64,000 bases of DNA from JAJXZJ01 sp050012855. Lineage in GTDB: Bacteria; Verrucomicrobiota; Verrucomicrobiia; Limisphaerales; J093. The translations under genes and the position numbers were made by a program. Below are positions 17,161-26,431 of this stretch, piece after piece. How positions within the stretch are numbered: the first letter of the stretch is position 1; every line of letters starts with the position of its first letter. The notes below the pieces were generated by a model. It was not told where the DNA came from. It saw nothing but the letters and a program-made list of their open reading frames with translations, and ran no database searches. The stretch lies in NCBI GenBank assembly GCA_050012855.1, contig JBEKGJ010000002.1:127228-191227 (forward strand), written 5' to 3'.

Positions 17161-18501
17161 ATGCAGCGACTCAATGCCTCCGATCTTCAGGCGCTCGGCG
17201 CGCCGCTCAAGGGCGGCGCGCAGCAAATCGAAGACTGGTTGCGCGGCCTGCTCCAGGGCGGCACGCTGCGGCTCGGCTGCGGCCTGATCGAGTTGCGCGG
17301 CCGCCAGCCGGTCGCCACCACCCTCGGCGACCTCAAGCGTGCGTGCGGCGTGGCCATGGAAACCGTCAAACAGGGTCTGCGCGCGCTGGAAATGGAGCAC
17401 TGGATCCTGCTCGTGGACGGAGTCCATACGCGGCTGCTCGGCCCACCGCGCTTCCGCGTCAGCATCACCAAGGAGAACATTGCCGGCAGCGTCGGCCGCG
17501 CCATCGAGATCGCGCCCATGGACGGACTGAATCCGCTCGAGAGCATTGACTACGACCAGTTGCGCCGCCGGGAAAACGTGGTCAGCCGCAAGCGCGTGCG
17601 GGCGGTGGAAAAGGTGGCCCTGCACTGGACGGCGCGGCTGCGCCTGGCCAGTGGATTGGAAACCGCCTTGAAGGAAGGCGAACCCTTCACGCTCGCGGCG
17701 GGCAGCCAGGTGCGCACCACCGGCCGGCTGGGAAGGCTCGAAGAGGATCTGGAAATGCGCGCGGTGGATGGACGGGAAGTCCGCGTGATTCGGCCTGGAA
17801 CCATTCTCCTGGAAAAGGGCGAGAAGCTGGCGCTGCGCGGCAATGCCCGGCTGCAACTCGAGCGCAGCAACATCATCCGCCTGCCTGACGGCCAGACCGG
17901 CATGTTGCAGGTCAGCTCGCGCGCCGAACTCGACCACGGCGGCGAGGCGAACTGGGATGACGACAGCCACTGGCTGGCCCGTTTCACCGACGGCGTGCCG
18001 CTGGTGTTGCTCCGGCGCGCGGTGTTTGCCGAACTGAGCGGCGTTGTGGATGAAGGCTGCGTCGGCGTTGGCGGCCGGGCGTCGGCGGTCTGGCGGGTGG
18101 CGCTGGGCGTGCACGACTGTTTTCTGGACGGCTCGATCCCCTTCCGCGCCGGCCGGTGCCCGCTTCGGCGCTCGCCCGAGTTCCTCATGAACTTCCTGCG
18201 CGAACTGGGCGACACGGACTCGTTGCGGGCGGAGATGACGAAGCGATTCGGCTTCGATGTGGAAGCGGCGGACGTGCGGCTGTCGCCGGCGATGTTCGCC
18301 GGGGCCAGCCTCCGCACGTTGCTCCGGGAGGTTTCCACCGATCCGTCGTTAAACACGGAACTCCTGGCCATCGGCAACAAGGCCACCTGCTGGACCCAGG
18401 TCGGCGCGTATTATCGCCAAGGCGAGGCCTGGCCGTGGGAGGTCACACGCGAGGCCTACTTCACGTTCGTGGACGTCAGTTACCGGCAACCGGCCGGGTG
18501 A
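17161..18501 (+). CDS. Hypothetical protein, 446 aa
   Basis: I do not recognise the family. The protein is soluble-looking, with no signal peptide or membrane helix. The first 75 residues resemble a winged-helix DNA-binding layout (LGDLKRACGVAMETVKQGLR, then ALEMEHWILLVDG), but this is weak. The middle is rich in beta strands and charged residues (FTLAAGSQVRTTGRLGRLEE, IRPGTILLEKGEKLALRGNA); the C-terminus contains WTQVGAYYRQGEAWPWEVTR. I chose the ATG at 17161 over the in-frame start 15 bp upstream; neither has a strong ribosome-binding site. It stands alone between the R-M island and the sugar genes. Confidence 0.6.
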   Translation: MQRLNASDLQALGAPLKGGAQQIEDWLRGLLQGGTLRLGCGLIELRGRQPVATTLGDLKRACGVAMETVKQGLRALEMEHWILLVDGVHTRLLGPPRFRVSITKENIAGSVGRAIEIAPMDGLNPLESIDYDQLRRRENVVSRKRVRAVEKVALHWTARLRLASGLETALKEGEPFTLAAGSQVRTTGRLGRLEEDLEMRAVDGREVRVIRPGTILLEKGEKLALRGNARLQLERSNIIRLPDGQTGMLQVSSRAELDHGGEANWDDDSHWLARFTDGVPLVLLRRAVFAELSGVVDEGCVGVGGRASAVWRVALGVHDCFLDGSIPFRAGRCPLRRSPEFLMNFLRELGDTDSLRAEMTKRFGFDVEAADVRLSPAMFAGASLRTLLREVSTDPSLNTELLAIGNKATCWTQVGAYYRQGEAWPWEVTREAYFTFVDVSYRQPAG

Positions 18502-18662
18502 ACCGTCCCTCGACGAAGTCATCCGTCCCGCGCTGACCGTCCGCGGTCTTCCGACGTCTCGTCCTGGCCCGGCGGTCCATCCCCCCTTGCTAGTTAGCGT
18601 TCCACCGTGTCACCCAAAGAGTGCTTGTTTCCCGCCCGCGCTCAATTTACGACAGTCCCACC

Positions 18663-19787
18663 ATGAAAGTTGAATTCTACGGCCACGTTCGCCAATACAA
18701 CAACATCAAGGCGGAAATTGACGCCAACCTGCAGGAAGTGCTGTTGAGCGGCAGCTACGTCCAGGGCCCCATGCTCAAGCGTTTCGAGGCGGAGTTCGCC
18801 CGCTATTCCGGCACCAAATTCGCCGTCGGCCTCGGCAACGGCACCGATGCCATCTGGCTTTCGCTCATGGCCCTGGGCATCGGTCCCGGCGACGAGGTCA
18901 TCACCCATCCGAACACGTTCTTCGCCACCGCCGAGGCGATCTGGATCGCCGGCGCCACCGCCGTGTTCGTTGATTGCGATCCGCAGACCAAGTGCATTGA
19001 CCCGGCGAAAATCGAGGCCGCCATCACCCCCAAGACCAAGGCCATCGTGCCGGTCCATCTCTACGGCCAGTGCGCCAACATGCCCGCCATTCGCAAGATC
19101 GCCGACCAGCGCGGCCTCAAGGTCATCGAAGACAACGCGCAGGGCATCGGCGCCCAGGGCAAGGGCTTCAAGATCGCGGAACTGAGCGACGCCGCCACGA
19201 CCAGCTTTATCATCCAGAAAAACCTCGGCACCTTCGGCGACGGCGGCGCGGTCGTGACGAACAACCCCGAGCTGGACGCCCGGCTGCGCAAGCTGCGCAA
19301 CCACGGCTCGGACAAGCGCAACGTCCACAGCTACGGTTTCAACAGCCGCCTCGACGACCTCCATGCCGGCGTGCTCAGCGCCAAGCTGAAACACATTGAC
19401 GCCTGGAACGACAACCGCCGCCGTTGGGCCGCCCGCTACACCGCCGGGCTGACGGGTTGCCGGAACCTGACCCTGCCCGTGGAACTGCCGGGCTACCGCC
19501 ACGTCTTCCACCTTTACGTCGTCGAGACGAAGCAGCCGCAAAGGCGCGATCCGATGGTGGATTTTCTGGTCAAGAACGGCATTGACGCCAAGACCCATTA
19601 CTCGATCGCGATCCACCAGCAGGCGGGCTATCCGTGGGGCAAGGGCGCGCGCATCGCTGGCAGCATCGCCAACGCCGAGAAGAATGCCGCCACCTGCGTC
19701 AGCCTGCCGATGTTCCCCGAACTGACCGAAGCCGAGGTGGATTACGTCATCGCCAGGGTGAAGGAATGGGACCGGGCGAACGCCTGA
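18663..19787 (+). CDS. DegT/DnrJ/EryC1/StrS sugar aminotransferase
   Basis: This 374-residue protein is a PLP-dependent sugar aminotransferase. Landmarks are SGSYVQGPMLKRFEAEFA, the cofactor pocket GLGNGTDAIWLSL, DEVITHPNTFFATAEAI, VPVHLYGQ, VIEDNAQGIGA (the Asp that holds the pyridine N) and the catalytic Lys in IIQKNLGTFGDGGAV near residue 188. The C-terminus has NSRLDDLHAGVL and GIDAKTHYS. It would transaminate a keto nucleotide-sugar using glutamate. The start at 18663 lies just before conserved sequence; an upstream frame from 18621 adds non-conserved residues. A strong terminator follows at 19828. Confidence 0.9.
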   Translation: MKVEFYGHVRQYNNIKAEIDANLQEVLLSGSYVQGPMLKRFEAEFARYSGTKFAVGLGNGTDAIWLSLMALGIGPGDEVITHPNTFFATAEAIWIAGATAVFVDCDPQTKCIDPAKIEAAITPKTKAIVPVHLYGQCANMPAIRKIADQRGLKVIEDNAQGIGAQGKGFKIAELSDAATTSFIIQKNLGTFGDGGAVVTNNPELDARLRKLRNHGSDKRNVHSYGFNSRLDDLHAGVLSAKLKHIDAWNDNRRRWAARYTAGLTGCRNLTLPVELPGYRHVFHLYVVETKQPQRRDPMVDFLVKNGIDAKTHYSIAIHQQAGYPWGKGARIAGSIANAEKNAATCVSLPMFPELTEAEVDYVIARVKEWDRANA

Positions 19788-19827
19788 TGGGGCCGGGCTG
19801 AAAAAACCTCCCGATCCGAACGCAACC

Positions 19828-19865
19828 GGGCGCCTGGGTTCCTCTCCGACCCGGCGCCCTTTTTT
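19828..19865 (+). terminator. Rho-independent terminator after the aminotransferase gene
   Basis: The arm GGGCGCC (19828-19834) pairs with GGCGCCC (19853-19859), extended by GGGT/ACCC inside, with a loop of about 9 bases and a run of six Ts. It lies 40 bp after the aminotransferase stop and ends about 30 bp before the next gene's start, so it should separate their transcripts. Confidence 0.8.
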
Positions 19866-19896
19866 ACCAAACCGAAGCCATTTAAACCAAGCAACC

Positions 19897-20970
19897 ATGA
19901 GTTCCCAATACTCCGTTCTCGTCGTCGGCATGGGCAAGCGCGGCATGCACCACGCCACCGCCTTCAATGCCAACCCGCGATTCAAAGTCACCGGCATCTG
20001 CGACATTGACACCGCCCGCCTCGACGCCGCGGCCGCCAAGCTCGGCGGCCCCCGGACCGGCACCGATGCCGCCACCCTCGCCAAAGAACTAAAACCCGAC
20101 GTCTTCTGCTTCTGCACCATGCCGCATCTGCGCACGCCGTTCATCCGGGCGGCCATCGAGGGCGGAGCGAAACTGATCGCGTTCGAGAAACCGGTGGCCT
20201 TGACCAGCGCCGAAATGTTCGCCGTGCGCGACCTGATTCGCCAGGCGGGTGCGAAGGCGGTCGTCAGCCACCAGCACCGCTATGGCAAGCATTACCAAAA
20301 AGTGAAGGAAATCGTCGCCAGCGGCGCGCTCGGTCGTGTCCATACCGTCTATGGCACCGCCACCGGCTGGATGACGCACATGCTCTCGCACCTGATTGAC
20401 TACACCTGCTGGTTCAACAACTACGCGCCCGGCGTGTGGGCGATGGCCCAGGCGGCGGGCGGCGCCAAGCTGACCGACAACCATCCCTCGCCGGATTACA
20501 TCGGCGGCTTCGTGCAATTCGCCAATGGCGTGCGCGGCATCTACGAGTGCGGTGCTGGCGCTCCCGATCAGCCGGAAGTGGCGAAGTGGTGGGGCAAGAA
20601 CCGCATCGGCGCGCAGGGCACCGAGGGCTTTGCCGAAGTGCTCACCAACGGCGGCTGGCGCGCGGTGACCAGGGGCGGCGGCTACCAGAGCGGTGACGGC
20701 GCGATGAACTACGACCTCGACATGCCCCCCTACATCCAGGGTATGGCCGACTGGCTCGACGGCAAACAGGTCCATCCCTGCAACCTCGAACATGCCTGTC
20801 TGGGCGCCGAGATCATGCTCGCACTACAGCGCTCCGCCGTCGAAGGCGGCCAGGTTGCTCTGCCGCTCACCACGGGCGCCGACGAACAGGCCATGCTCAA
20901 GGTGAAGCTCGCCGGCAAACCGGTCCTGGTTTCCTTCGAACAGAACCGGAAGGAATTCGGCCTGGCCTGA
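19897..20970 (+). CDS. Gfo/Idh/MocA family oxidoreductase
   Basis: This 357-residue cytoplasmic protein has an N-terminal NAD(P)-binding fold (VLVVGMGKRGMHHATAFNAN, CDIDTARLDAAAAKL) and the family EKP motif (LIAFEKPVALTS), followed by the C-terminal catalytic alpha/beta domain with VHTVYGTATGWMTHMLSHLI. The HML..HLIDY segment corresponds to the catalytic His region. It probably oxidises or reduces a sugar or cyclitol; the substrate cannot be read from the sequence. No signal peptide is present, unlike the second Gfo/Idh gene at 31.9 kb. Nearby aminotransferase and NagB genes suggest an amino-sugar link. Confidence 0.88.
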   Translation: MSSQYSVLVVGMGKRGMHHATAFNANPRFKVTGICDIDTARLDAAAAKLGGPRTGTDAATLAKELKPDVFCFCTMPHLRTPFIRAAIEGGAKLIAFEKPVALTSAEMFAVRDLIRQAGAKAVVSHQHRYGKHYQKVKEIVASGALGRVHTVYGTATGWMTHMLSHLIDYTCWFNNYAPGVWAMAQAAGGAKLTDNHPSPDYIGGFVQFANGVRGIYECGAGAPDQPEVAKWWGKNRIGAQGTEGFAEVLTNGGWRAVTRGGGYQSGDGAMNYDLDMPPYIQGMADWLDGKQVHPCNLEHACLGAEIMLALQRSAVEGGQVALPLTTGADEQAMLKVKLAGKPVLVSFEQNRKEFGLA

Positions 20971-21278
20971 GCGGCTGCCGTCGCAAAGGGCGAGCCTCCC
21001 GTGCCGTGGCGCATGTGGGATGTGCGTCGGACCGCGGCTGTCGAAGACCAGCCGCAGCGGGAACGCCTAGGGTGGGTCGTGGACCGCTGGGCCACGACAA
21101 AACGCTTCAACTGCCCGCCCAGCGGTCGGCCAGCCACCCGAGGCGAACTTGCGGCTGGCCTCCGGCCCAGCCGCGGTCCTGTCCCTGCAAGTGCTGCGGA
21201 CCATGCGCAGCCACCTGCCGCCTGGCCACAGTGCATTATTCCATTTTCGTCACGGCCATCTGCGGCTAAATTGGGGTC
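20971..21278. other. Intergenic, 308 bp
   Basis: No gene is apparent. A short inverted repeat (CGGCTG ... CAGCCG, about 21041-21055) is present. The stretch near 21116-21140, containing GCCCAGCGGTCGG and then CAGCCACCC, resembles 38671-38693, so a short dispersed sequence may be shared; it is too brief to define as an element. Confidence 0.35.
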
Positions 21279-22067
21279 ATGGAAGTCATCGTTCGGCCAA
21301 ACCCTGACGCCGCCGCCAACTTGGCGGCGCGGATCATCGCCCGCGAACTCCGCGCCAATCCACAGCTCGTCCTCGGCCTCGCCACCGGTCGCACCATGGA
21401 GTCGGTCTATGGCCAGCTCGTCCGGATGCGCCGCGAGGAGCAACTGGATTTCTCGCTCTGCCGCACGTTCAACCTGGACGAGTACGTCGGTCTGCCGGCC
21501 ACCGACCGGCATTCCTACCGCCATTACATGGACCGCAACCTGTTCCACCAGGTGAACATTGACCGGCGGAACACGCATCTGCCCGACGGCTGCGCCGCCG
21601 ACCTGGACGCCGAGTGCCGGCGTTACGAGGAGGCCATCCGCCGTGTGAATGGCATTGATCTCCAGTTGCTCGGCATCGGCCGCGATGGCCACATCGGCTT
21701 CAACGAACCGCTCTCCGCCCTGCATTCCCGCACGCGTGAAAAATCGCTTTCGCCGCGGACGCTCGAACAAAACGCGCCGCTGTTCGACGACCCCGCGACG
21801 ATCCCCCGCCGCGCGCTGACCATGGGTGTCGGCACCATCCTCGAATCCCGCCGCTGCCTGCTCCTCGCCACCGGCGCCGAGAAGGCCGGGATCATCGCCA
21901 AGGCCGTCGAAGGCCCGATCACCGCCATGATCTCCGCCACCGCCCTCCAGTTGCACCCGCGCTGCACGGTCATCGTGGACGCCGACGCCGCCCGCGGCCT
22001 CACGCAGACCGAGTACTACCGCTGGGTCTTCGAGAACGAACCGGAGTGGCAGGAATTCCGCGACTGA
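21279..22067 (+). CDS. nagB: Glucosamine-6-phosphate deaminase
   Basis: This 262-residue protein matches NagB along its whole length. It has the phosphate-binding LGLATGRTMESVYGQL, the active-site FNLDEYVGL (general base Asp), GIGRDGHIGFNEP with the catalytic Asp-Gly-His and Glu, and LTMGVGTILESRRCLLLATG near the end. It converts glucosamine-6-phosphate to fructose-6-phosphate and ammonia in amino-sugar breakdown. It is followed 12 bp downstream by a paralogue, so the two form an operon. A FucP/NagP-like transporter lies at 39 kb. Confidence 0.93.
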   Translation: MEVIVRPNPDAAANLAARIIARELRANPQLVLGLATGRTMESVYGQLVRMRREEQLDFSLCRTFNLDEYVGLPATDRHSYRHYMDRNLFHQVNIDRRNTHLPDGCAADLDAECRRYEEAIRRVNGIDLQLLGIGRDGHIGFNEPLSALHSRTREKSLSPRTLEQNAPLFDDPATIPRRALTMGVGTILESRRCLLLATGAEKAGIIAKAVEGPITAMISATALQLHPRCTVIVDADAARGLTQTEYYRWVFENEPEWQEFRD

Positions 22068-22079
22068 CACCCACCTCCC

Positions 22080-22859
22080 ATGCCCGCGCCGCCTCCGCCA
22101 TCGAAAACATTCTCCGCCGACGCCCTCGCCGTGCGCGTCCATCCGACCTCGGAAGCCCTGGCGGCGGACGCGGCCGACGCCGCGGCGGCGGTCATCCGTC
22201 ACGCGCTGGAAACACAGGGAAGTGCCGCGGTGATCCTCGCCTCGGCCACGTCGCAAATCCAGTTCCTCGCCGCCCTCGTCGTAGCGCCGGACCTCGACTG
22301 GTCGCGCGTCACCCTGTTCCACATGGACGAGTACCTGGGCGTCGCCGCCGATCACCGGGCGAGTTTCCGCCCGTTCCTGCGCGAACACGTGGCGGCAAAA
22401 GTCCGGCCGCGCGCGTTCCATTTTCTCGCCGGCGACGCCCCTGAGCCGTTGCGCGAATGCGACCGCTACGCCCGCCTGCTGCGCGCACAGCCGGTTGACC
22501 TCTGCTGTCTCGGCATCGGCGAGAATGGCCACGTTGCCTTCAACGATCCGCCGGTGGCCGATTTCGAGGATCCGTTTGCCGTGAAGCTCGTGAAGCTGGA
22601 CGAGGCGTGTCGGCGGCAGCAGATGGGCGAAGGCTGTTTTACCATGCTCGACGCCGTGCCGCAATACGGCTACACGCTCACGGTGCCGACGCTCTGCGCC
22701 GCGCGCCGCATGGTGTGTGTGGTGCCGGATCGGCGGAAGGCGCGGGCGGTGCGCGACACGTTGCGTGGATCGGTCAGTCCGGCGTGTCCGGCCTCGGTGT
22801 TGCGCCGCCAGCCGCACTGCACGCTCTACCTCGACGCCGCCTCCGCCAGCGAATTGTGA
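22080..22859 (+). CDS. NagB-like sugar-phosphate isomerase/deaminase, divergent active site
   Basis: The 259-residue protein belongs to the glucosamine-6-phosphate deaminase/6-phosphogluconolactonase superfamily, but differs from the upstream NagB. It has VILASATSQIQFLAAL instead of the GLATGRT loop, LFHMDEYLGV at the first active-site Asp, and GIGENGHVAFNDPP, where the usual DGH...FNEP is changed to NGH and FNDP. Such NGH/NDP proteins form a recognised subgroup often annotated as glucosamine-6-phosphate deaminase; the real substrate may differ. It probably shares a transcript with nagB. Confidence 0.82.
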   Translation: MPAPPPPSKTFSADALAVRVHPTSEALAADAADAAAAVIRHALETQGSAAVILASATSQIQFLAALVVAPDLDWSRVTLFHMDEYLGVAADHRASFRPFLREHVAAKVRPRAFHFLAGDAPEPLRECDRYARLLRAQPVDLCCLGIGENGHVAFNDPPVADFEDPFAVKLVKLDEACRRQQMGEGCFTMLDAVPQYGYTLTVPTLCAARRMVCVVPDRRKARAVRDTLRGSVSPACPASVLRRQPHCTLYLDAASASEL

Positions 22860-23080
22860 GCAGCCGGTTGCCTCGCCCAACGCTTTGAGGTGGGTGCGGG
22901 GTTGCCGGGAGCGGATTTCGGTGCTCTGGCAGGGGGAGCCCTTCCTCTATCTTCTCGGTGTAGCGGCATCTCCGCAGAGCGCCGCCATCTTCCTCTTCCC
23001 GCGTCAGTCATGGCAACAGTGGCCATGATATGGAAATCAGCGGTCGCCGGGCAAGCTGGCGCGGGTTGGGTTCGGCGGGC

Positions 23081-23863
23081 CTACCGGAACTGGTGGTAGA
23101 ACGTGGCGGCGGAGATCGCAAAGCCAATGACCGTGATGAGCTGGCGCACGCGTTGTTGCGGGATGCGCTGCGAATAGTGCGCGCCCAGGAAATACCCGCC
23201 GAGCGCGCCCACCGTCATCACGCCCGCCCGCGGCCAGTCCACCAACCCCGCCACGACAAACCACGCCGCCGCCACCAGGTTGATCAGCGAGCCGAGCGTC
23301 GTCTTGAGGCCGTTCATCTGGTGAATGTCGGTCAGGCCGAGGAACCCGAGCGTCGCCAGCATCAAGATGCCGATGCCAGCGCCGAAGTAGCCCCCGTAAA
23401 GCGCCACGAAAAACTGGAACAACACGGCGATCGCAATGGCCCGCGTCGGAGGCGGGACGGTCGCGCCCGAAACGTCGGCGAAACGGATGAAGCGCCGGAA
23501 CGCGCCCTGGCAGAGGAACAGGATCGTGGCGAAAAGCAGGAGGAACGGCACCATGCGGGCGAAGGTCTGTTCCTTCGTGCTGGTCAGCAACAAAGCCCCC
23601 AGCAGGCCGCCGAGGAGGCTCACGGGCACAAAGCGCTTGAGCCAGGGTTTCACGGCACGGATCGGCTCGCGGTAGCCATAGACGCTGCCGGCCGTGCCGA
23701 TGACCAGCGCCAGCGTGCTGGTGGCATTGGCGACGATTGAGGGCGTGCCGAAGGCGAGCAGCGCCGGGAACGTGATCAGCGTGCCGCCGCCAGCAACCGC
23801 GTTGATCGCCCCGGCGGCCGCGGCGGCCGCCGCCAGCGAAACCATTTCAAAAGCCGACATCAT
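23081..23863 (-). CDS. TauE/SafE family membrane permease
   Basis: The 260-residue protein has about seven or eight hydrophobic segments and the family's N-terminal motif AGAINAVAGGGTLITFPALL, repeated in a weaker form in the second half (YGGYFGAGIGILMLATLG). TauE/SafE proteins export or import sulfur-containing or organic anions across the inner membrane. It is transcribed leftwards, with the AraC regulator gene 70 bp upstream in the same direction, so regulation by that protein is possible but unproven. Confidence 0.9.
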   Translation of the reverse strand: MMSAFEMVSLAAAAAAAGAINAVAGGGTLITFPALLAFGTPSIVANATSTLALVIGTAGSVYGYREPIRAVKPWLKRFVPVSLLGGLLGALLLTSTKEQTFARMVPFLLLFATILFLCQGAFRRFIRFADVSGATVPPPTRAIAIAVLFQFFVALYGGYFGAGIGILMLATLGFLGLTDIHQMNGLKTTLGSLINLVAAAWFVVAGLVDWPRAGVMTVGALGGYFLGAHYSQRIPQQRVRQLITVIGFAISAATFYHQFR

Positions 23864-23933
23864 CGGACGGAGGATTGTGCGTCATCCCGGCCGCGGCACA
23901 AGCGGACAATTCGTTCGTCCGCGGGGCGACGTC

Positions 23934-24848
23934 TCACGCCGGCGGCTGGCCGCGGCGGTTGCCGAGTTTCACGAAGCGATCCGGCGACACGCCATAAACG
24001 CGCTTGAACACCCGCGAGAAATGGTAGGGATCGGCGAAGTTGAGCCGGGCGGCGACCTCCTTGACCATCAATCCGCCGTCGAGGAGGAGCGCGGCCGCGC
24101 GGTTCATCTTCAGCCGGAGCAGGAGCTGGTAGGGGCTCCGGTGGTCGAAGCGCTGGAACAACCGGCAGAGATAGGCAGCGTTCACGTGGCAGGCGCGGGC
24201 GATTTCCTCGACGGTCTTGAGCTGCTCGTAATGGGCTTCGAGGTGGCGCCGGGCGCGTTCGTAGGTGGGCAGCGCGCGCGATTCCGCGGCGCCATAATCA
24301 ATCGCCCGCTCCGCGATCTTCAACAGGATTAACGCGACCAGGGTCGAGCAAATGCGACCGGTGAGCGGGTTTTCCGCCGCGCCGTTGCGCTGGAGGCTCT
24401 CGAACAATTCGGTCAGCTCGTTCGGCGATGACACCTGCACCGGCTCCCAGCGGCCCAGCGGTCCCTCCGCCAGCAGGCGGTCGCCCTCGCGACCCACGAA
24501 GTCCACGTAGTATTTAAGCATCGGGCTTTGCGCCGAGGTGCGGATGGTATGCGACACGCGCGGTCCGTAGGCGAAGGCCATGCCGGGGCGCAACCGGAAG
24601 CGGCGGCCGCGGAGTTTCAGTTCGCCTTCGCCCTGGGCGACGAACTCCAGCGCGGCGTAAGGGAAACTGGTGCGCTGGATCACGTAATCGGGCCGGCAAC
24701 GCTCGACACCGCCGCAGACCACCTCGAGCCGGGGCGTCGCCCGCGGGGTCAAATTCAGAAAAAAACGGTGCGCTTCCGAAACTTGCGTCGAGAGAAAGGC
24801 CGGGCGTTGTCCCGGCGGCCCGGCGGCGACGTTTTCCGTCGTGTTCAT
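23934..24848 (-). CDS. AraC family transcriptional regulator
   Basis: The 304-residue protein has an N-terminal cupin-like sensing domain (LEFVAQGEGELKLRGRRFRL, RPGMAFAYGPRVSHTI) and, from about residue 195, two helix-turn-helix units: TVEEIARACHVNAAYLCRLF and VKEVAARLNFADPYHFSRVF, ending KRVYGVSPDRF. This is a complete sugar-responsive AraC/XylS regulator. Neighbours are a permease downstream and, divergently, a nucleotide-sugar epimerase gene. The ligand is unknown. Confidence 0.93.
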   Translation of the reverse strand: MNTTENVAAGPPGQRPAFLSTQVSEAHRFFLNLTPRATPRLEVVCGGVERCRPDYVIQRTSFPYAALEFVAQGEGELKLRGRRFRLRPGMAFAYGPRVSHTIRTSAQSPMLKYYVDFVGREGDRLLAEGPLGRWEPVQVSSPNELTELFESLQRNGAAENPLTGRICSTLVALILLKIAERAIDYGAAESRALPTYERARRHLEAHYEQLKTVEEIARACHVNAAYLCRLFQRFDHRSPYQLLLRLKMNRAAALLLDGGLMVKEVAARLNFADPYHFSRVFKRVYGVSPDRFVKLGNRRGQPPA

Positions 24849-25126
24849 GCGGTTGGAGCGGCCCGGTGGGTGTTTGAGCGGCGACGCCGGGAGACAATCA
24901 TGATTGAGGCTCTTCGCCGGGCCGACGGGAAGTCAAGAACGAACATCCTCCCGTCAACAACTGCCATTCCGCGGCCGGCGGGCGGTTGGTAGCGTCACCC
25001 CAGCCTCCGGTTGCGGACGATCCGGAATTTCGGTCGCGACACGAACGGAGAACGCCGCTACGATTTGCGGCTGGTCTGGACGGTTCATTTTGGGCCGCGA
25101 ACGCGGAAAGCAACAAACGATTCGAT

Positions 25127-26167
25127 ATGGAAAAGAGACTCGTGGAGAAGGATGCGCCGTTGCAGAAGGACGATTTGATCGTCATCACCGGCGCGGGCGG
25201 CTTCATCGCCGGCAACCTGGTGAAGTACTTTCTGAAGAAGGGCTTCACCCGCATCCGGGCCGTGGACAAGAAGCCGCTCTACGAGTGGTATCTCCGCAGC
25301 CCCGGCGTGGAATCGCTCTGCCTGGATGTGAGCGAGGAGAACAACTGCCGCCGGATGTGCGAAGGCGCTGTGGAGGTCTATCAACTCGCCGCGGACATGG
25401 GCGGCATGGGCTTCATCGAGCGGTTCCGGATCGAGTGTCTGCGCTCGATCCTCATCAACACGCACATGCTCGAGGCGGCTTACCGGGCCGGTGCGCGCAA
25501 CTATTTTTACTCCTCCTCGGCCTGCGCCTACAACACGCTCCTCCAGCAGGACCCGAACGTCCGCGCCCTCAAGGAATCCGATGCCTACCCGGCGATGGCC
25601 GAGCGCGGCTACGGCTGGGAGAAACTCGTCTCCGAGATGTTCTGCCAGGAATACTGGGCCGAGCGCGGCTTGAAGACGCACATTGCCCGCTTCCACAACG
25701 TCTATGGCCCGCATGGCACCTGGGACGGCGGTCGCGAAAAGGCCCCCGCCGCGCTGTGTCGCAAGGTCATCGCCGCCCTGGATGCCGGCAAGAAGGAGAT
25801 TATGATCTGGGGCGACGGCACCGCCACCCGCAGTTTCATGTTCATTGACGACTGCGTGAAAGGCATTGACATGATCACGCACTGCGACGAACTCATCGCG
25901 ACGCCGGTCAACCTTGGCTCGAGCGAACTCGTCTCGGTCAATGACCTGCTGTCGAAGATCGAGCAGATTGCCGGCGTGAAGCTGAAGCGGAACTGCGACC
26001 TGACCGCCCCTCGCGGGGTCGCCGGACGCAACAGCGACAACACCTTCATCAAGCAGGTCCTGGGCTGGGAGCCCAACACGTCCTTGGACAAGGGCCTCGC
26101 CGCCACCTACAAGTGGATCAAGCAGCAATACGAGAAGCGCAAGCAGGGCCGGCGCGTGGTGGAGTAG
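25127..26167 (+). CDS. GDP-mannose 3,5-epimerase-like NAD-dependent epimerase
   Basis: The 346-residue extended SDR protein closely follows plant GDP-mannose 3,5-epimerase: VITGAGGFIAGNLVKYFLKK, QLAADMGGMGFIE, YSSSACAYN with the catalytic Cys, LKESDAYPA, YGWEKL (the Tyr-x3-Lys), FHNVYGPHGTWDGGREKAPA with the second catalytic Lys, WGDGTATRSFMFIDDCV and GRNSDN. This enzyme converts GDP-D-mannose to GDP-L-galactose/L-gulose in plants; bacterial relatives may act on GDP-mannose-type or heptose substrates. I chose the ATG at 25127, eleven residues before the first conserved strand. The GHMP-kinase-like and nucleotidyltransferase-like genes downstream could supply its sugar nucleotide. Confidence 0.85.
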   Translation: MEKRLVEKDAPLQKDDLIVITGAGGFIAGNLVKYFLKKGFTRIRAVDKKPLYEWYLRSPGVESLCLDVSEENNCRRMCEGAVEVYQLAADMGGMGFIERFRIECLRSILINTHMLEAAYRAGARNYFYSSSACAYNTLLQQDPNVRALKESDAYPAMAERGYGWEKLVSEMFCQEYWAERGLKTHIARFHNVYGPHGTWDGGREKAPAALCRKVIAALDAGKKEIMIWGDGTATRSFMFIDDCVKGIDMITHCDELIATPVNLGSSELVSVNDLLSKIEQIAGVKLKRNCDLTAPRGVAGRNSDNTFIKQVLGWEPNTSLDKGLAATYKWIKQQYEKRKQGRRVVE

Positions 26168-26344
26168 AACGGAATTTTTCAGTCGCCTCGAAATAATGGC
26201 CGTGGCGACGTATTGCCTAGACGATGAGCGAGTAGGTCTAATCTGGACCGGCAGTTCGATGTCCTCCTGCCCCACAACGCTAACCACGGCCAGTCGGAGG
26301 TGGGCGTCGCGTGACCTGCGGCCCAACGGGTCGCCAGATTCAAG

Positions 26345-26418
26345 CCCAGGGCCGAGGCCGCTCAGGCGGCCGATGCCCTGGGTATCCATCGCCATGAATG
26401 TGCGCCCTGACGGGGCGC
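26345..26418. repeat. REP palindromes left of the transposase gene
   Basis: Two hairpins lie in the order long-short: 26345-26382 with arms CCCAGGGC and GCCCTGGG, and 26402-26418 with arms GCGCCC and GGGCGC. The same two palindrome types recur right of the transposase gene. This is the usual setting of a REP-associated tyrosine transposase. Confidence 0.75.
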
Positions 26419-26431
26419 GAGAGGTTTTCGC

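Noticed and set aside
20730..22880. 716-codon minus-strand frame opposite the NagB genes
   Set aside because: Antisense shadow; no motif, and it would overlap three confident genes.
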